From assembly GCA_002162095.1 (NCBI GenBank), contig CP021424.1, positions 2,232,001-2,296,000 on the forward strand: 64,000 nt of DNA, read 5' to 3'. Both the position numbers and the translations under genes were made by a program. Positions 32,070-41,169 of the stretch are shown one piece after another; position 1 is the first letter of the stretch; every line of letters begins with the position of its first letter. The notes under the pieces are model-generated. The model had not been told where the DNA came from, searched no databases, and saw nothing but the letters and a program-made list of their open reading frames with translations. The stretch is from Armatimonadetes bacterium Uphvl-Ar2. Lineage in GTDB: Bacteria; Armatimonadota; Fimbriimonadia; Fimbriimonadales; Fimbriimonadaceae.

Positions 32070-32965
32070 TGAAGGCATCTTCCTCGCCGTGGCTCTTTAG
32101 GCTGGGGTTTATCGCCCCGGCCTTTGTCCTGTATGTGGGCTTTGTCATTTGGCCGCTCATCCAAGCGTTCCAGATCTCGTTCTATCGCTGGCGAGGCACG
32201 AGCAACCGCGTCACCTGGGTGGGCATGGAGAACTACGAGAAACTCCGCACCGACCCGGTGCTGAGCGAGGCCCTGGGCAACAACCTCTTCATGATGTTTG
32301 TGGGCGGGGTGCTCATTGTCATCCTGGCTTTGCTAGTGGCCCATGCCCTGCAAAAGAGCACCCGTGTCAGCCAGTTTTTGGAGAGCATCTACCTGTTCCC
32401 GCAAGTGGTGAGCATGGTGGTGGTGGCGCTGCTGTGGCAGTTCATGTTCAACCCGCAGTTCGGTCCCGTGCCGCTGCTGCAGAAGGCGCTGGGGCTGGGC
32501 GAGTTCCAGTCCGGGTGGCTGGCCACGCCGAACGTGGCGCTGCCCGCCGTCACGGTGGCCTTTGCATGGTACGCGGTGGGGTTCTACGTGATGTTGTTCT
32601 CCGCCGGATTGCGGCAAATCCCCACCGAGATCACCGAGGCCAGTGAACTGGACGGCAGCACCGGCTGGCACCGCTTTACCAACGTGACTTGGCCCCTGCT
32701 GTGGTCGGTCAAGCGCACCGGCGTCACCTATCTGGTCATCACGGTGATGAACACCTTTGCCCTCGTCTATCTCATGACGAAGGGCCAACCTGACCGCAAG
32801 ACCGAAGTGGCGCTGACCTACCTCTACGAGCAGGCCTTCACCAATAGTGATTGGGGTTATGCGAGTGCCCTGGCGGTGGTCAATCTCTTCTTCGTGATGG
32901 CCGTCACGCTGCTGGTGATGTGGATCTTCCGACGTGACCCAACCGAGCGGAGGGCCCGCGCGTGA
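32069..32965 (+). CDS. Sugar ABC transporter permease (MalF-like)
   Basis: The 298-residue inner-membrane protein has six predicted helices and the EAA loop EITEASELDGSTGWHRFTNVTWP (consensus EAAxxDGA...F..I.LP) that docks to the ATPase. The start ATG overlaps the binding-protein stop by one base (TGATG). The permease pairs with the next gene. No ATPase gene is present in this locus, so a shared MsmX/UgpC-type ATPase elsewhere probably drives it. Confidence 0.92.
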   Translation: MKASSSPWLFRLGFIAPAFVLYVGFVIWPLIQAFQISFYRWRGTSNRVTWVGMENYEKLRTDPVLSEALGNNLFMMFVGGVLIVILALLVAHALQKSTRVSQFLESIYLFPQVVSMVVVALLWQFMFNPQFGPVPLLQKALGLGEFQSGWLATPNVALPAVTVAFAWYAVGFYVMLFSAGLRQIPTEITEASELDGSTGWHRFTNVTWPLLWSVKRTGVTYLVITVMNTFALVYLMTKGQPDRKTEVALTYLYEQAFTNSDWGYASALAVVNLFFVMAVTLLVMWIFRRDPTERRARA

Positions 32966-33777
32966 AGATCATCCGTCCCTTGTTCGTTTGGCTCTGCATC
33001 CTGGGTATCGGCTTGCCTCTGCTGTGGGTGTTGGTGTCCTCGCTGAAGGGAAGTCTCGAGGTCATCTCCGAGCCCTGGGGATTCCCGGCGCAGCCCAAGT
33101 GGAGCAACTACCGCACGGCCTGGGTGGACGCCAACGTGGGCACGGGGCTACTGAACAGCACCATCACCACGGTGGGCACGCTGCTCATTCTGCTCCCCAT
33201 CGGGGCGATGGCGGCCTATGTGTTGGCCCGGTCGCCGTTCCGGGGGAGCAAGGCCATCTTTGGCCTTTTCCTCAGCGGGATGATGTTTCCGGTCTTCCTC
33301 GTTATCGTGCCGCTGTTCATCCAGATGCGCACGCTCGGCCTCACCGATAGCCTGCCGGGCCTGATCTTGGTTTACGTGGCGTATTCGCTCTCGTTCACCA
33401 TCTTCGTGCTGTTCGGCTTCTTTGTCTCGATCCCGAAGGAGATGGACGAAGCGGCGATGCTGGATGGCTGTAGCCCTTCGCGGGCGTTCTGGCAGATCAT
33501 GATGCCGCTGGCGCGACCCGGCCTGATTGTGGCGGGGGTGTTTAACGCCATTGGCCTGTGGAACGAGTACGGTTTGGCCCTGGTCTTGGTGAATCGCAAG
33601 GAGTTTCGCACCTTGCCGCTGGCCGTGGCCGACCTCACCCAGACCCAGCAATATCAGGCCGACTACGGGGCGCTCTTTGCCGCCCTGGTGGTCGTTATGG
33701 CCCCCATGCTCATTGCGTACCTGTTCGTGAAAGATCGCCTGCGCGAAGCAATGCTGGCGGGCGCCGTCAAGGGCTAG
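32962..33777 (+). CDS. Sugar ABC transporter permease (MalG-like)
   Basis: This 271-residue protein is the second membrane subunit, with six predicted helices and an EAA loop EMDEAAMLDGCSPSRAFWQIMMPLARP. It starts with GTG overlapping the stop of the first permease (GTGA). The usual MalG-type LVSSLK...GFPAQPKWSNY region is present near the N-terminus. Its stop lies two bases from the convergent HD-GYP gene, which leaves no space for an ATPase gene. Confidence 0.92.
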   Translation: MKIIRPLFVWLCILGIGLPLLWVLVSSLKGSLEVISEPWGFPAQPKWSNYRTAWVDANVGTGLLNSTITTVGTLLILLPIGAMAAYVLARSPFRGSKAIFGLFLSGMMFPVFLVIVPLFIQMRTLGLTDSLPGLILVYVAYSLSFTIFVLFGFFVSIPKEMDEAAMLDGCSPSRAFWQIMMPLARPGLIVAGVFNAIGLWNEYGLALVLVNRKEFRTLPLAVADLTQTQQYQADYGALFAALVVVMAPMLIAYLFVKDRLREAMLAGAVKG

Positions 33778-33778
33778 C

Positions 33779-34840
33779 TTATGCGGCGCGCTGACCGAAA
33801 GATCCGCGCCCCAAAACTTCTAGCGCCACTTCAATCACGTCCGGGTCCCATTGGGTGCCTCGGCCTTCTCTCAGCAATTCCAGGGCGTGCAGGGCGTCCT
33901 GCGCTCTACGGTAAGGGCGTTGGCTGGTGAGGGCATCCCAGGTGTCGGCTACGGCCACAATGCGCGCGCCCAGGCTGATATCCTCACCGGCCAGCCGGTC
34001 GGGGTAGCCCATGCCGTCCCACCGCTCGTGGTGGTTGCGCACAATCTTGAGCTTGGCGTCGTGGTTCCAAATCGGGCGCAAAATCTGCTCCCCAATGAGG
34101 GGGTGCTGCTGCACTTCCCGAAACTCTTCAATCGTCAACGGCCCTTGCTTTTGCAGAACCGACTCCCGCACACCAATCTTGCCGATGTCGTGGAGCAGGG
34201 CGGCCTCGGAGATTTCCGCCACGAAGGCCTTGTCATCGCCGCTGATGATGCGGGCGATCTCAGTGGCAACATTGCTGACGCGTTCGCTGTGGTTGCGGGT
34301 GGATTCGTCCTTGACTTCCAGCGCCCGGTTAAGGGCCAGCAGGCTGGCTCGATAAGCCTGCGCTAGTTGCAGACTCTGCGCGGCCACCTTTTCCTCCAGG
34401 TGCGCTTGATGCTCTTGATTGGCGCGTCGGAGTTCTTCGCGCTCAAGAAGCACCGCCCGCTGGGCGGCGGCCTTGATCACCCGGGCGATCACGTCGCGCA
34501 CCGAAAACGGCTTCAAAACGTAGTCTGCGATCCCGTCCCGCAACATGTTGATGGCCAGTTGGGTGTCGCTCTCGGCCGTCATCATGATGACCATCAGGTT
34601 CGGATCCAGCGCCCGCAGTTGGGCCTGGAGCACATCGCCCTTCATGCCCGGCATGTTGTAGTCCGTAATGACGACCTCGGGCATGCGTGTGGTGACGAAC
34701 GTGAGGGCGTCCTCGGCGCAGGTGACGGTATGGGCCTCGAAGCCCGCCATGGCCAGTGCCTTCGTCAAAACATGGCCGACTTCGACCTCGTCATCAACAA
34801 CGAGAACCAGGGTCGGGGGGGCAGAAAGGTGAGTGCTCAT
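33779..34840 (-). CDS. Response regulator with HD-GYP (c-di-GMP phosphodiesterase) output
   Basis: HD-GYP domains hydrolyse cyclic di-GMP. The 353-residue protein has an N-terminal receiver (about 10-125; acidic pair DDE, phospho-acceptor Asp in VITDYNMPG, Lys in LKPFSV) and, after a coiled coil (about 130-165), an HD-GYP domain with HDIGK and HHERWDGMGYPDRLAGEDI, both catalytic signatures intact. It is the downstream partner of the histidine kinase, overlapping it as ATGA, so the pair likely tunes c-di-GMP and perhaps pilus use in response to an unknown signal. Confidence 0.93.
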   Translation of the reverse strand: MSTHLSAPPTLVLVVDDEVEVGHVLTKALAMAGFEAHTVTCAEDALTFVTTRMPEVVITDYNMPGMKGDVLQAQLRALDPNLMVIMMTAESDTQLAINMLRDGIADYVLKPFSVRDVIARVIKAAAQRAVLLEREELRRANQEHQAHLEEKVAAQSLQLAQAYRASLLALNRALEVKDESTRNHSERVSNVATEIARIISGDDKAFVAEISEAALLHDIGKIGVRESVLQKQGPLTIEEFREVQQHPLIGEQILRPIWNHDAKLKIVRNHHERWDGMGYPDRLAGEDISLGARIVAVADTWDALTSQRPYRRAQDALHALELLREGRGTQWDPDVIEVALEVLGRGSFGQRAA

Positions 34841-36570
34841 GCGGAAAAAGTGACGGAAGGGGCAGCTAGGTAGGGGAAGGTCACCCGGACTTGGGTGCCC
34901 TGCGGAGACGAATTCAGCGTGATCGTGCCGCCGTGGGCATCTGTGAGCTTGCGGCAGATGGCGAGACCAAGGCCGGTGCCGTCTTCGGCACCCTTGGTTG
35001 TGAAGTAGGGTTCAAAGACTTTCTCGCGAATGGCTTTCGGGATGCCCGGGCCATTGTCCGAGACCGTGTAGGCGACTTGATCCTCGCCGAGTTCAGCTTC
35101 CACCACTACGCGAGGGTGTCCATTGGCGGTGCGCGAAACGGCCTGCACGGCATTCACCATTAAGTTGATGAGCACCTGCTCAATTTCGGCTTCGCGGAGC
35201 CAGGCTGGGCCGGGGTTGCCTTTGGTTTTCATTTCGATCGCCACATCACTGGCCCCAAAACGGGCCATGAGCATCTCGGCGGCCGACTTCACGGGCGACC
35301 AAGGATTGACCAGCACGGCCGCATCTTGACCGGAGCGCGCGAACTTGCGAGTGCGATTGAGAATGCGAATGGCGCGGGTGATCAGGCTTTGAATGGATTC
35401 ACTGACCAATTGGATTTCGGGCTCGGGGTGGTCGGCCAGCAGCTCAGCGTGGGCGCGCAAGGCCGTCAATGGGTTATGAATCTCGTGGCAGATCTCGGCC
35501 GTCATTCCGCCCAGCAGCATCAAGCGATCCTGGTGGGGGGTGAGCATGGGGGCTGGTGTGCCGTCTTGATTCTCGACGGCGGGCGTATCGCCCAGCAACC
35601 CGACGACCACGGGGCGTCCGCCAAGTCCGGTGGGCACGCAAACCGGGTGATTCCACACCACGCGGGTCGTGCCGTCTTGCAAAAGTAATCGAATCGGCTT
35701 GGGCTTCGCATCGTGGCCCATGAGCAGATTGCCTTCGCTCGCTTCCACTCGGCCACGGTCCTCATCGTGCCAGCGCTCCAGCCAGTCTTGGTAGGCCAGC
35801 GCGCGCGGTTCATCCGGCAGTATTGCCGCATCCAGGCTACCCAGCAAGAAAACGGAACCACTTATGGGGTCGAGAATGCTAATCTCTCGCTGCTCTCGGA
35901 GGAGCCAGGCGTGGAGGTGTTGAAGAAGTTGGCCGTCTTGCCAGCCTTGAATCGCCCCGTCGTCGACCTCGGCGATTTGCCACCATTCGCCCTCGGGCGT
36001 GGCGTGCGCCAGGCCTCTCAGCCAGATCCCGCGCGGGGCGAAGTAAACCGGGTGGGGATGCTCGGCCTTGAGAATGGAGAGCAGGCTCTCCAGTTCGGTG
36101 GTTGATGACTGGGGCCAGCCCAGCAGGCGGCAAAGGGCGGCATTGGCCTGCGCCGGAGCCTGCGCCGAAGCCCGCCAGGCCAGGGCAAAGGGAAGCGCAT
36201 CGAAGTTCAGCGACTCCGACGCCGCGTGTTCAAGTCGCACGGCCACGTGGCCGTCGCAGGGGCTCGTTACAAGGGTGACCAGATGATCGGGTTGACGAAG
36301 GGTATGAACGTTGAGCTGGCCGGGGGCATACTTGAGGCGCGCCCATTCTGAGCACAACCAGGGCTGCTCTTCGGTGGCAATCCAGCGGAAGAGGGGCGTG
36401 CCAATCCGTTCGTCGGCAGGGCCAAAGCTCGACCAATCCCCCCACAATGTGAGAATGCAACCGTCCGCGCCGACCAGGCCGTAGGCACACTCTTGGCTCT
36501 GCGCAATGGCTTTCGCCACGCGCCCCAAATCGGCCTCTGCCCCCATGCCCGGTGGATTCGAATCCAACAC
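34837..36570 (-). CDS. Sensor histidine kinase, cytoplasmic, PAS-like sensor region
   Basis: The 577-residue protein has no clear membrane segments. Its first ~340 residues hold sensor-like regions (a PAS-type pattern around PKPIRLLLQDGTTRVVW) and the rest is the kinase core: H-box AEICHEIHNPLTAL with the phosphorylated His, N-box (ILINLMVNAVQAV-like), and G-boxes DNGPGIP and DGTGLGLAICRKLTDAHGG. It starts with GTG at 36570; an ATG at 36546 is an alternative. It is translated first and overlaps the HD-GYP regulator gene, a cognate two-component pair. Confidence 0.9.
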   Translation of the reverse strand: MLDSNPPGMGAEADLGRVAKAIAQSQECAYGLVGADGCILTLWGDWSSFGPADERIGTPLFRWIATEEQPWLCSEWARLKYAPGQLNVHTLRQPDHLVTLVTSPCDGHVAVRLEHAASESLNFDALPFALAWRASAQAPAQANAALCRLLGWPQSSTTELESLLSILKAEHPHPVYFAPRGIWLRGLAHATPEGEWWQIAEVDDGAIQGWQDGQLLQHLHAWLLREQREISILDPISGSVFLLGSLDAAILPDEPRALAYQDWLERWHDEDRGRVEASEGNLLMGHDAKPKPIRLLLQDGTTRVVWNHPVCVPTGLGGRPVVVGLLGDTPAVENQDGTPAPMLTPHQDRLMLLGGMTAEICHEIHNPLTALRAHAELLADHPEPEIQLVSESIQSLITRAIRILNRTRKFARSGQDAAVLVNPWSPVKSAAEMLMARFGASDVAIEMKTKGNPGPAWLREAEIEQVLINLMVNAVQAVSRTANGHPRVVVEAELGEDQVAYTVSDNGPGIPKAIREKVFEPYFTTKGAEDGTGLGLAICRKLTDAHGGTITLNSSPQGTQVRVTFPYLAAPSVTFSA

Positions 36571-36616
36571 CCAGGCAAAATTGTCGGTATCTGCCGGGTA
36601 AATCTAAAGTGATGCC

Positions 36617-38572
36617 TTAGACTCTTTCGTACTCGCGCCGGTCGAAAACGAGGTCATCCGCCACGCGCCACTGCTCCTTGGGCACCTGCGATTCCGGCCG
36701 GATCTTGCTGAAGTGGACAATGGCCGCATCCAGCCCGACTTCGCGGCATCGATCGAGGAAGACGCTGTTCAGCACCGCGCGGGCGACCGGCTTGAGACCG
36801 AAGCTCACGTTGCTGACGCCCAGAATGAAATGCGCCCGGGGGATGCGCGCCTTGAGCTCGCGGATGGCTTCGATGGTCGCTACGCCACTCGCGCGGAACT
36901 CTTCGTCGCCGCTGGCGAGGGTGAAGGTGAGGCAGTCAAAGAACACGTCGTGGTCGGGCAGGCCGTATTCGCGGGTCATGGCGATAATCCGTTCCCCAAT
37001 CGCGATCTTGTCCTCCACCGTCTTGGCCATGCCTTGCTCGTTGATGGTGAGTGCCACCACCGCCGCCCCGTATTTGCGGCACAGCTCCAGCACCCGGCGG
37101 GTGCGTGTTTCGCCGTCTTCAAAGTTGATCGAGTTGATGATCGGCTTGCCCGCCAGGCGGCGCAGCGCCACCTCCGCCACGTTCAATTCCGTGGTGTCGA
37201 TCATGATCGGCACCGTGACGTGCTGGTTGTAAAGCATCAGCAGCCGGTCCATGTCGCGGGCTTCGTCGCGCCCCACGTAGGCGGCGCACACGTCAATCAT
37301 GTGACTGCCTTCGCCCTCTTGCTCGCGGGCCATCTCCACCAGGCCATCCCAGTTTTCGGCGGCCAGCATTTCGCGGAACGCCTTGCTACCGTTGGCGTTG
37401 GTGCGCTCCCCGACGATGAGGAAACTGTTGTCCTGCTCAAAGGGCACGAACTGGTACAGGCTGCTGCACCCGCGCAGGGCAAAGGCATCGCTTTGCTCCG
37501 GTCGCTGAATCGAGAAATCGAAGGCAGGGAAGTGGCCTTGCACGCGCCGCCAGTGCACATCGGCAGTGTGGTTCGCCCCGTTCAGGGCCTTGGCGACGGC
37601 TTCAATGTGGGCGGGGGTGGTGCCGCAGCAACCTCCCGCCAGGGCCACACCGAATTCCTCCACAAACTGGCGGTGGTAGCGGGCGAGTTCGTCTGGTGTG
37701 AGCTTGTACATCGCTTGGCCGCGCTCCATCACGGGCAAGCCCGCGTTGGGCTGCACGCTCAATGGACGGGTGGAGTTCTGGGCCAGCGTGCGGATGTGCG
37801 GCATCATTTCCAGCGGGCCGGTGGCGCAGTTCATGCCGATTGCGACCACTTCCGGGAAGCACTCAATCATGTTGATGGCGGCGAGCATCTCCGAGCCCAG
37901 CAGCATCGTGCCGGTCTGCTCCATGGTCACCTGGACGATGACGGGCAGGCGCACGCCGGTGGCCTCCATGGCCTCGCAGGCGGCCACCAGGCCGGCCTTT
38001 ACCATCAGCAGGTCCTGAAGGGTTTCCAGCAGCAGCACGTCCACGCCTTCTTCGATGAGGCATCGGAAGGCGAGGGTGTAGGTTTCCACCAGGATGTCCC
38101 AGGTGGTTTGGCCAAGGCTGACGAGCTTGGTACCCGGGCCGAGCGCCCCCGCCACGTAGCGGCGTTTGCCATCTTTGGCCTCGGCGGAGCGGGCGGCAGC
38201 CACGGCAATGCGCCCGGCGGCGCGGGCGAGTTCTTCCACGATCTCCGGCGCATCGAATTCGGACATCACGATGCTAGTGGTGCCAAAGGTGTTGGTCTCC
38301 ACGATGTCGCTGCCGGCGGCGAAGTACGCCTCGTGGATGCCCTGGATGAGTTCCGGGCGCGTAAGACAAAGAAGCTCGTTGCAGCCTTCCAGTGGCACCG
38401 AACCGAGCCGCTCCCGCACGATGCTCAAGTTCGCGGAATCAAACGGCACCGCGTCCAGCGAGAAGTCGCTCAAAGGGGGCGCGGCGTTCTGGATTTGGGT
38501 GCCCATGGCCCCATCCCAAATCATCACGCGTTCTTGCAAAGTGGCCAAGAACTCGGTGCCGCGCGAAAACAT
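36617..38572 (-). CDS. metH: MetH N-terminal half: homocysteine- and methyltetrahydrofolate-binding domains
   Basis: The 651-residue protein corresponds to the first half of cobalamin-dependent methionine synthase. Residues 15-350 form the homocysteine-binding barrel, with zinc ligands Cys249 (GMNCATGP) and Cys315-Cys316 (GGCCGTTP). Residues 380-640 form the pterin-binding barrel (GERTNANGSKAFREML, IDTTELNVAEVALRR, INSINFEDGE). There is no cobalamin or activation domain; those are encoded by a separate gene on the opposite strand 0.9 kb away. It starts at ATG 38572, 6 bases after CATAAC, divergent from metF. Confidence 0.92.
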   Translation of the reverse strand: MFSRGTEFLATLQERVMIWDGAMGTQIQNAAPPLSDFSLDAVPFDSANLSIVRERLGSVPLEGCNELLCLTRPELIQGIHEAYFAAGSDIVETNTFGTTSIVMSEFDAPEIVEELARAAGRIAVAAARSAEAKDGKRRYVAGALGPGTKLVSLGQTTWDILVETYTLAFRCLIEEGVDVLLLETLQDLLMVKAGLVAACEAMEATGVRLPVIVQVTMEQTGTMLLGSEMLAAINMIECFPEVVAIGMNCATGPLEMMPHIRTLAQNSTRPLSVQPNAGLPVMERGQAMYKLTPDELARYHRQFVEEFGVALAGGCCGTTPAHIEAVAKALNGANHTADVHWRRVQGHFPAFDFSIQRPEQSDAFALRGCSSLYQFVPFEQDNSFLIVGERTNANGSKAFREMLAAENWDGLVEMAREQEGEGSHMIDVCAAYVGRDEARDMDRLLMLYNQHVTVPIMIDTTELNVAEVALRRLAGKPIINSINFEDGETRTRRVLELCRKYGAAVVALTINEQGMAKTVEDKIAIGERIIAMTREYGLPDHDVFFDCLTFTLASGDEEFRASGVATIEAIRELKARIPRAHFILGVSNVSFGLKPVARAVLNSVFLDRCREVGLDAAIVHFSKIRPESQVPKEQWRVADDLVFDRREYERV

Positions 38573-38578
38573 ATCTCG

Positions 38579-38627
38579 GTTATGGCCCCGTGGCGCACCG
38601 GACCGCTGGGACGCGCCTCGGTACACT
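38579..38627. promoter_or_regulatory. Divergent promoter region of metH (N half) and metF
   Basis: The 62 bases between the two start codons contain CATAAC for the minus strand (38579-38584, 6 bases from its ATG) and TACACT for the plus strand (38622-38627, 7 bases from the metF ATG). Both starts look leaderless. There is no room or sign of a cobalamin or SAM riboswitch. Confidence 0.5.
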
Positions 38628-38634
38628 CTCGGGA

Positions 38635-39504
38635 ATGCGCATTCGGCGGATGCTGGAAACCTCGGAACCGTGTTTCTCCTACGAGTTCTTTCCGCCGAAG
38701 ACCGAGGCCGGTCTCCGCAAGCTCTACGGAAGAATCGAACACCTCAGTGAGCTGAACCCTTCGTTTGTTAGTGTGACCTACGGGGCAGGTGGCGGGTCCC
38801 GCCAAAGAACCGTAGCGATGGCGCAGCACATCAAAAAGGAAATTGGGATCGAGGTCCTGGCCCATTTGACCTGCGTGGGTCACACCCGGGCGGAACTGGA
38901 AGAGCTTCTCGATGAACTCGTAGATGTCGGCGTGGAGAACATCCTGGCCTTGCGCGGCGATCGCCACGATGAAGTCTCCGAAGGCGAACTCCTCTACGCC
39001 CGCGAACTGGTGGCCCTGGCCCGCAAGCGACACCCCCACCTCTGCATTGGCGCGGCGTGCTACCCCGAAACCCATCTCGAATCCCCCAGCCCCGAGCACG
39101 ACCTCCGCTGGACCAAAGAGAAAGTGGATGCGGGCGTGGACTTCCTCATCACCCAGCTGTTCTTCCAGAACTCCAGCTACAGCAAGTTCGCGATGCAGGC
39201 CAACGCCCTGGGGATTGACGTCCCCATCGTGCCGGGGCTCATGCCCATCACCAACGTCAAGCAGATCGAGCGGTTTGCGCGGATGTGCGGGGCGCAAACG
39301 CCGGCCGTACTTTTCGATCGCCTGCGCAAGTGGGAGCACGATGAACAAGCCGTGATGGCCCTGGGCATGGAATGGGCGATCCAGCAGGGGCGTGAGCTGC
39401 TTAGCTTCGGGGTGCCCGGGCTGCATTTCTACACGTTGAACTCCTCCCTGGCCACGCGGGTGGTCCACACCAGCTTGGGAGGTCGCGGACGCTGGTCCGC
39501 CTAA
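38635..39504 (+). CDS. metF: 5,10-Methylenetetrahydrofolate reductase
   Basis: MetF makes 5-methyltetrahydrofolate, the methyl donor for methionine synthase. The 289-residue flavoprotein barrel has SYEFFPPKTEAG (catalytic Glu) at the N-terminus, SVTYGAGG, HLTCVGHT, NILALRGD and the FAD-site DFLITQLFF, with the C-terminal GVPGLHFYTLN. The longer open frame upstream is shadow sequence of metH; I take ATG 38635, 7 bases after TACACT. It is immediately followed by the cobalamin-binding half of MetH, so donor and acceptor steps are coupled in one operon. Confidence 0.94.
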   Translation: MRIRRMLETSEPCFSYEFFPPKTEAGLRKLYGRIEHLSELNPSFVSVTYGAGGGSRQRTVAMAQHIKKEIGIEVLAHLTCVGHTRAELEELLDELVDVGVENILALRGDRHDEVSEGELLYARELVALARKRHPHLCIGAACYPETHLESPSPEHDLRWTKEKVDAGVDFLITQLFFQNSSYSKFAMQANALGIDVPIVPGLMPITNVKQIERFARMCGAQTPAVLFDRLRKWEHDEQAVMALGMEWAIQQGRELLSFGVPGLHFYTLNSSLATRVVHTSLGGRGRWSA

Positions 39505-39513
39505 CGAAATCCT

Positions 39514-41169
39514 ATGCCTGAAGATCGCAACGTCACTTACGACCCGCTGGTCGCGTTTATGGCCCTGTTCGAGAACGTGCAGGCCGTGTCGTCGCAGCAG
39601 GACCCGTTTGAAGGGCTGGGCATCGAGGAGCGCCTGAAGCTCCACATCGTCAACGGCATCAAGAAGAAGCTTGACGGTCACCTCGCCGAGGCAATGGAAA
39701 CGTACACCCCGCTCCAGATCATCAACGACATTCTGCTGGACGGGATGAAGACCGTGGGCGAGCTCTTCGGGGCGGGCAAGATGCAGCTCCCGTTTGTGCT
39801 GCAAAGCGCCGAAGTGATGAAGACCGCGGTGGCCTACCTGGAACCGCACATGGAGAAGGTGGAGGGCAGCGAGAAGGGCTCGATTTTGCTGGCCACGGTG
39901 GCGGGCGACGTCCACGACATCGGCAAGAACCTGGTGGACATCATCCTCAGTAACAACGGTTACCGGGTGGAGAACATCGGCATCAAGCAGCCGATTCAAA
40001 CGATCCTGGAAGAAGCCCAGCGCCGCAACTGCGATGTGATTGGCCTGAGCGGTCTGCTGGTCAAGTCCACCTTGGTGATGCGCGACAACCTGCTGGAGAT
40101 GAACGCGCGGGGCCTCGCTCACATTCCGGTCATCTTGGGCGGCGCCGCTCTCACGCGGGCTTACGTGGAAGAAGACCTGCGCGCCCAGTACCACGGCAAC
40201 GTTTTTTATGCGCAGGATGCCTTTGAAGGCCTGCACTTGATGGGCGAGATCAAAGAAGGCAACACCGAGGACGCCACCCCGCGCGTGTCTCAGCGGGTGG
40301 TTTCGCACCGCTTACCGGACCGCGATCCTGAGCTTTATGTCTTTACCGGCGTACGGAGCGAGATTGAACCCGTGGCCCCGCCCACGCTCCCGTTCTACGG
40401 GGTGCAGAAGCGCACCAAGTTCGACATTTTCGAGCTCTACAAGTACATCAACCCCATTGCGCTTTGGCGGGGGCAGTGGCAGTTCAAGCGCCGCGCCGAC
40501 CAAACCAATGCCGAGTTCAATGCGTGGCTGGAGGAGAACGTCCGGCCGATCTACGAGCGCAAGCAACGCGAACTCGCCAATGTGATGAAGCCGGCGGTGA
40601 AGTGGGGTTACTTCTGGGCGCAGAGCGAAGGCAACGACCTCATTATCTACCATGAGGACCAGCGCACGGAGCGGGCAAGATTCCAGTTTCCGCGCCAGCG
40701 CGATGGCAAGCGGCAGTGCCTGGCGGACTTCTTCCAGCCCGTCTCCAGCGGCATCATGGATGTCGCGGCATTCCACATCGTCACCGTGGGCGGCGACGTG
40801 AGCGAGCACGAGCGCGCACTCTTTGCCAATGGTGATTACGCCGAGTACCTCTACACCCACGGCATGGGGGTGGAAACCGCCGAAGCCCTGGCCGAATACT
40901 GGCACCAGATGATCCGCCGGGAGATGGGGATTGACGACGCCGAACCCGAGGACATGCGGCTGCTCTTTAGCGCCAAGTACCACGGTTCGCGGTATTCATT
41001 TGGCTACCCCGCATGCCCGAACCTGGAAGATCAGCGCATCCTGATGGAGCTCCTCGAGCCGCAAGATATCGGGATCACGCTGAGCGAAGAGGACATGCTG
41101 GTGCCCGAGCAGAGCACCAGCGCGATCATCGTTCACCACCCCGAGGCGAAGTACTTCAACATCCGCTAA
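39514..41169 (+). CDS. metH: MetH C-terminal half: cobalamin-binding and AdoMet activation domains
   Basis: This 551-residue protein supplies what the divergent MetH half lacks. It has a helical cap (about 38-115), a cobalamin domain with the ligand His in DVHDIGKN (132-139) and the SGLLVKSTLVM and GGAALTRAYV loops, then the activation domain (about 280-551) ending with the AdoMet-binding segment SRYSFGYPACPN. Together with the minus-strand gene it would make a full-length two-chain methionine synthase. It is 9 bases after metF. Its stop overlaps the end of the convergent acylase gene. Confidence 0.92.
   Translation: MPEDRNVTYDPLVAFMALFENVQAVSSQQDPFEGLGIEERLKLHIVNGIKKKLDGHLAEAMETYTPLQIINDILLDGMKTVGELFGAGKMQLPFVLQSAEVMKTAVAYLEPHMEKVEGSEKGSILLATVAGDVHDIGKNLVDIILSNNGYRVENIGIKQPIQTILEEAQRRNCDVIGLSGLLVKSTLVMRDNLLEMNARGLAHIPVILGGAALTRAYVEEDLRAQYHGNVFYAQDAFEGLHLMGEIKEGNTEDATPRVSQRVVSHRLPDRDPELYVFTGVRSEIEPVAPPTLPFYGVQKRTKFDIFELYKYINPIALWRGQWQFKRRADQTNAEFNAWLEENVRPIYERKQRELANVMKPAVKWGYFWAQSEGNDLIIYHEDQRTERARFQFPRQRDGKRQCLADFFQPVSSGIMDVAAFHIVTVGGDVSEHERALFANGDYAEYLYTHGMGVETAEALAEYWHQMIRREMGIDDAEPEDMRLLFSAKYHGSRYSFGYPACPNLEDQRILMELLEPQDIGITLSEEDMLVPEQSTSAIIVHHPEAKYFNIR

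Noticed and set aside
38573-38634. Cobalamin or SAM riboswitch upstream of the methionine genes
   Set aside because: The gap is 62 bases and both starts lie 6-7 bases after -10-like boxes, so no leader is available.
36713-38755. 680-codon plus-strand frame over metH
   Set aside because: It is a shadow in antisense to the well-supported MetH N-half.
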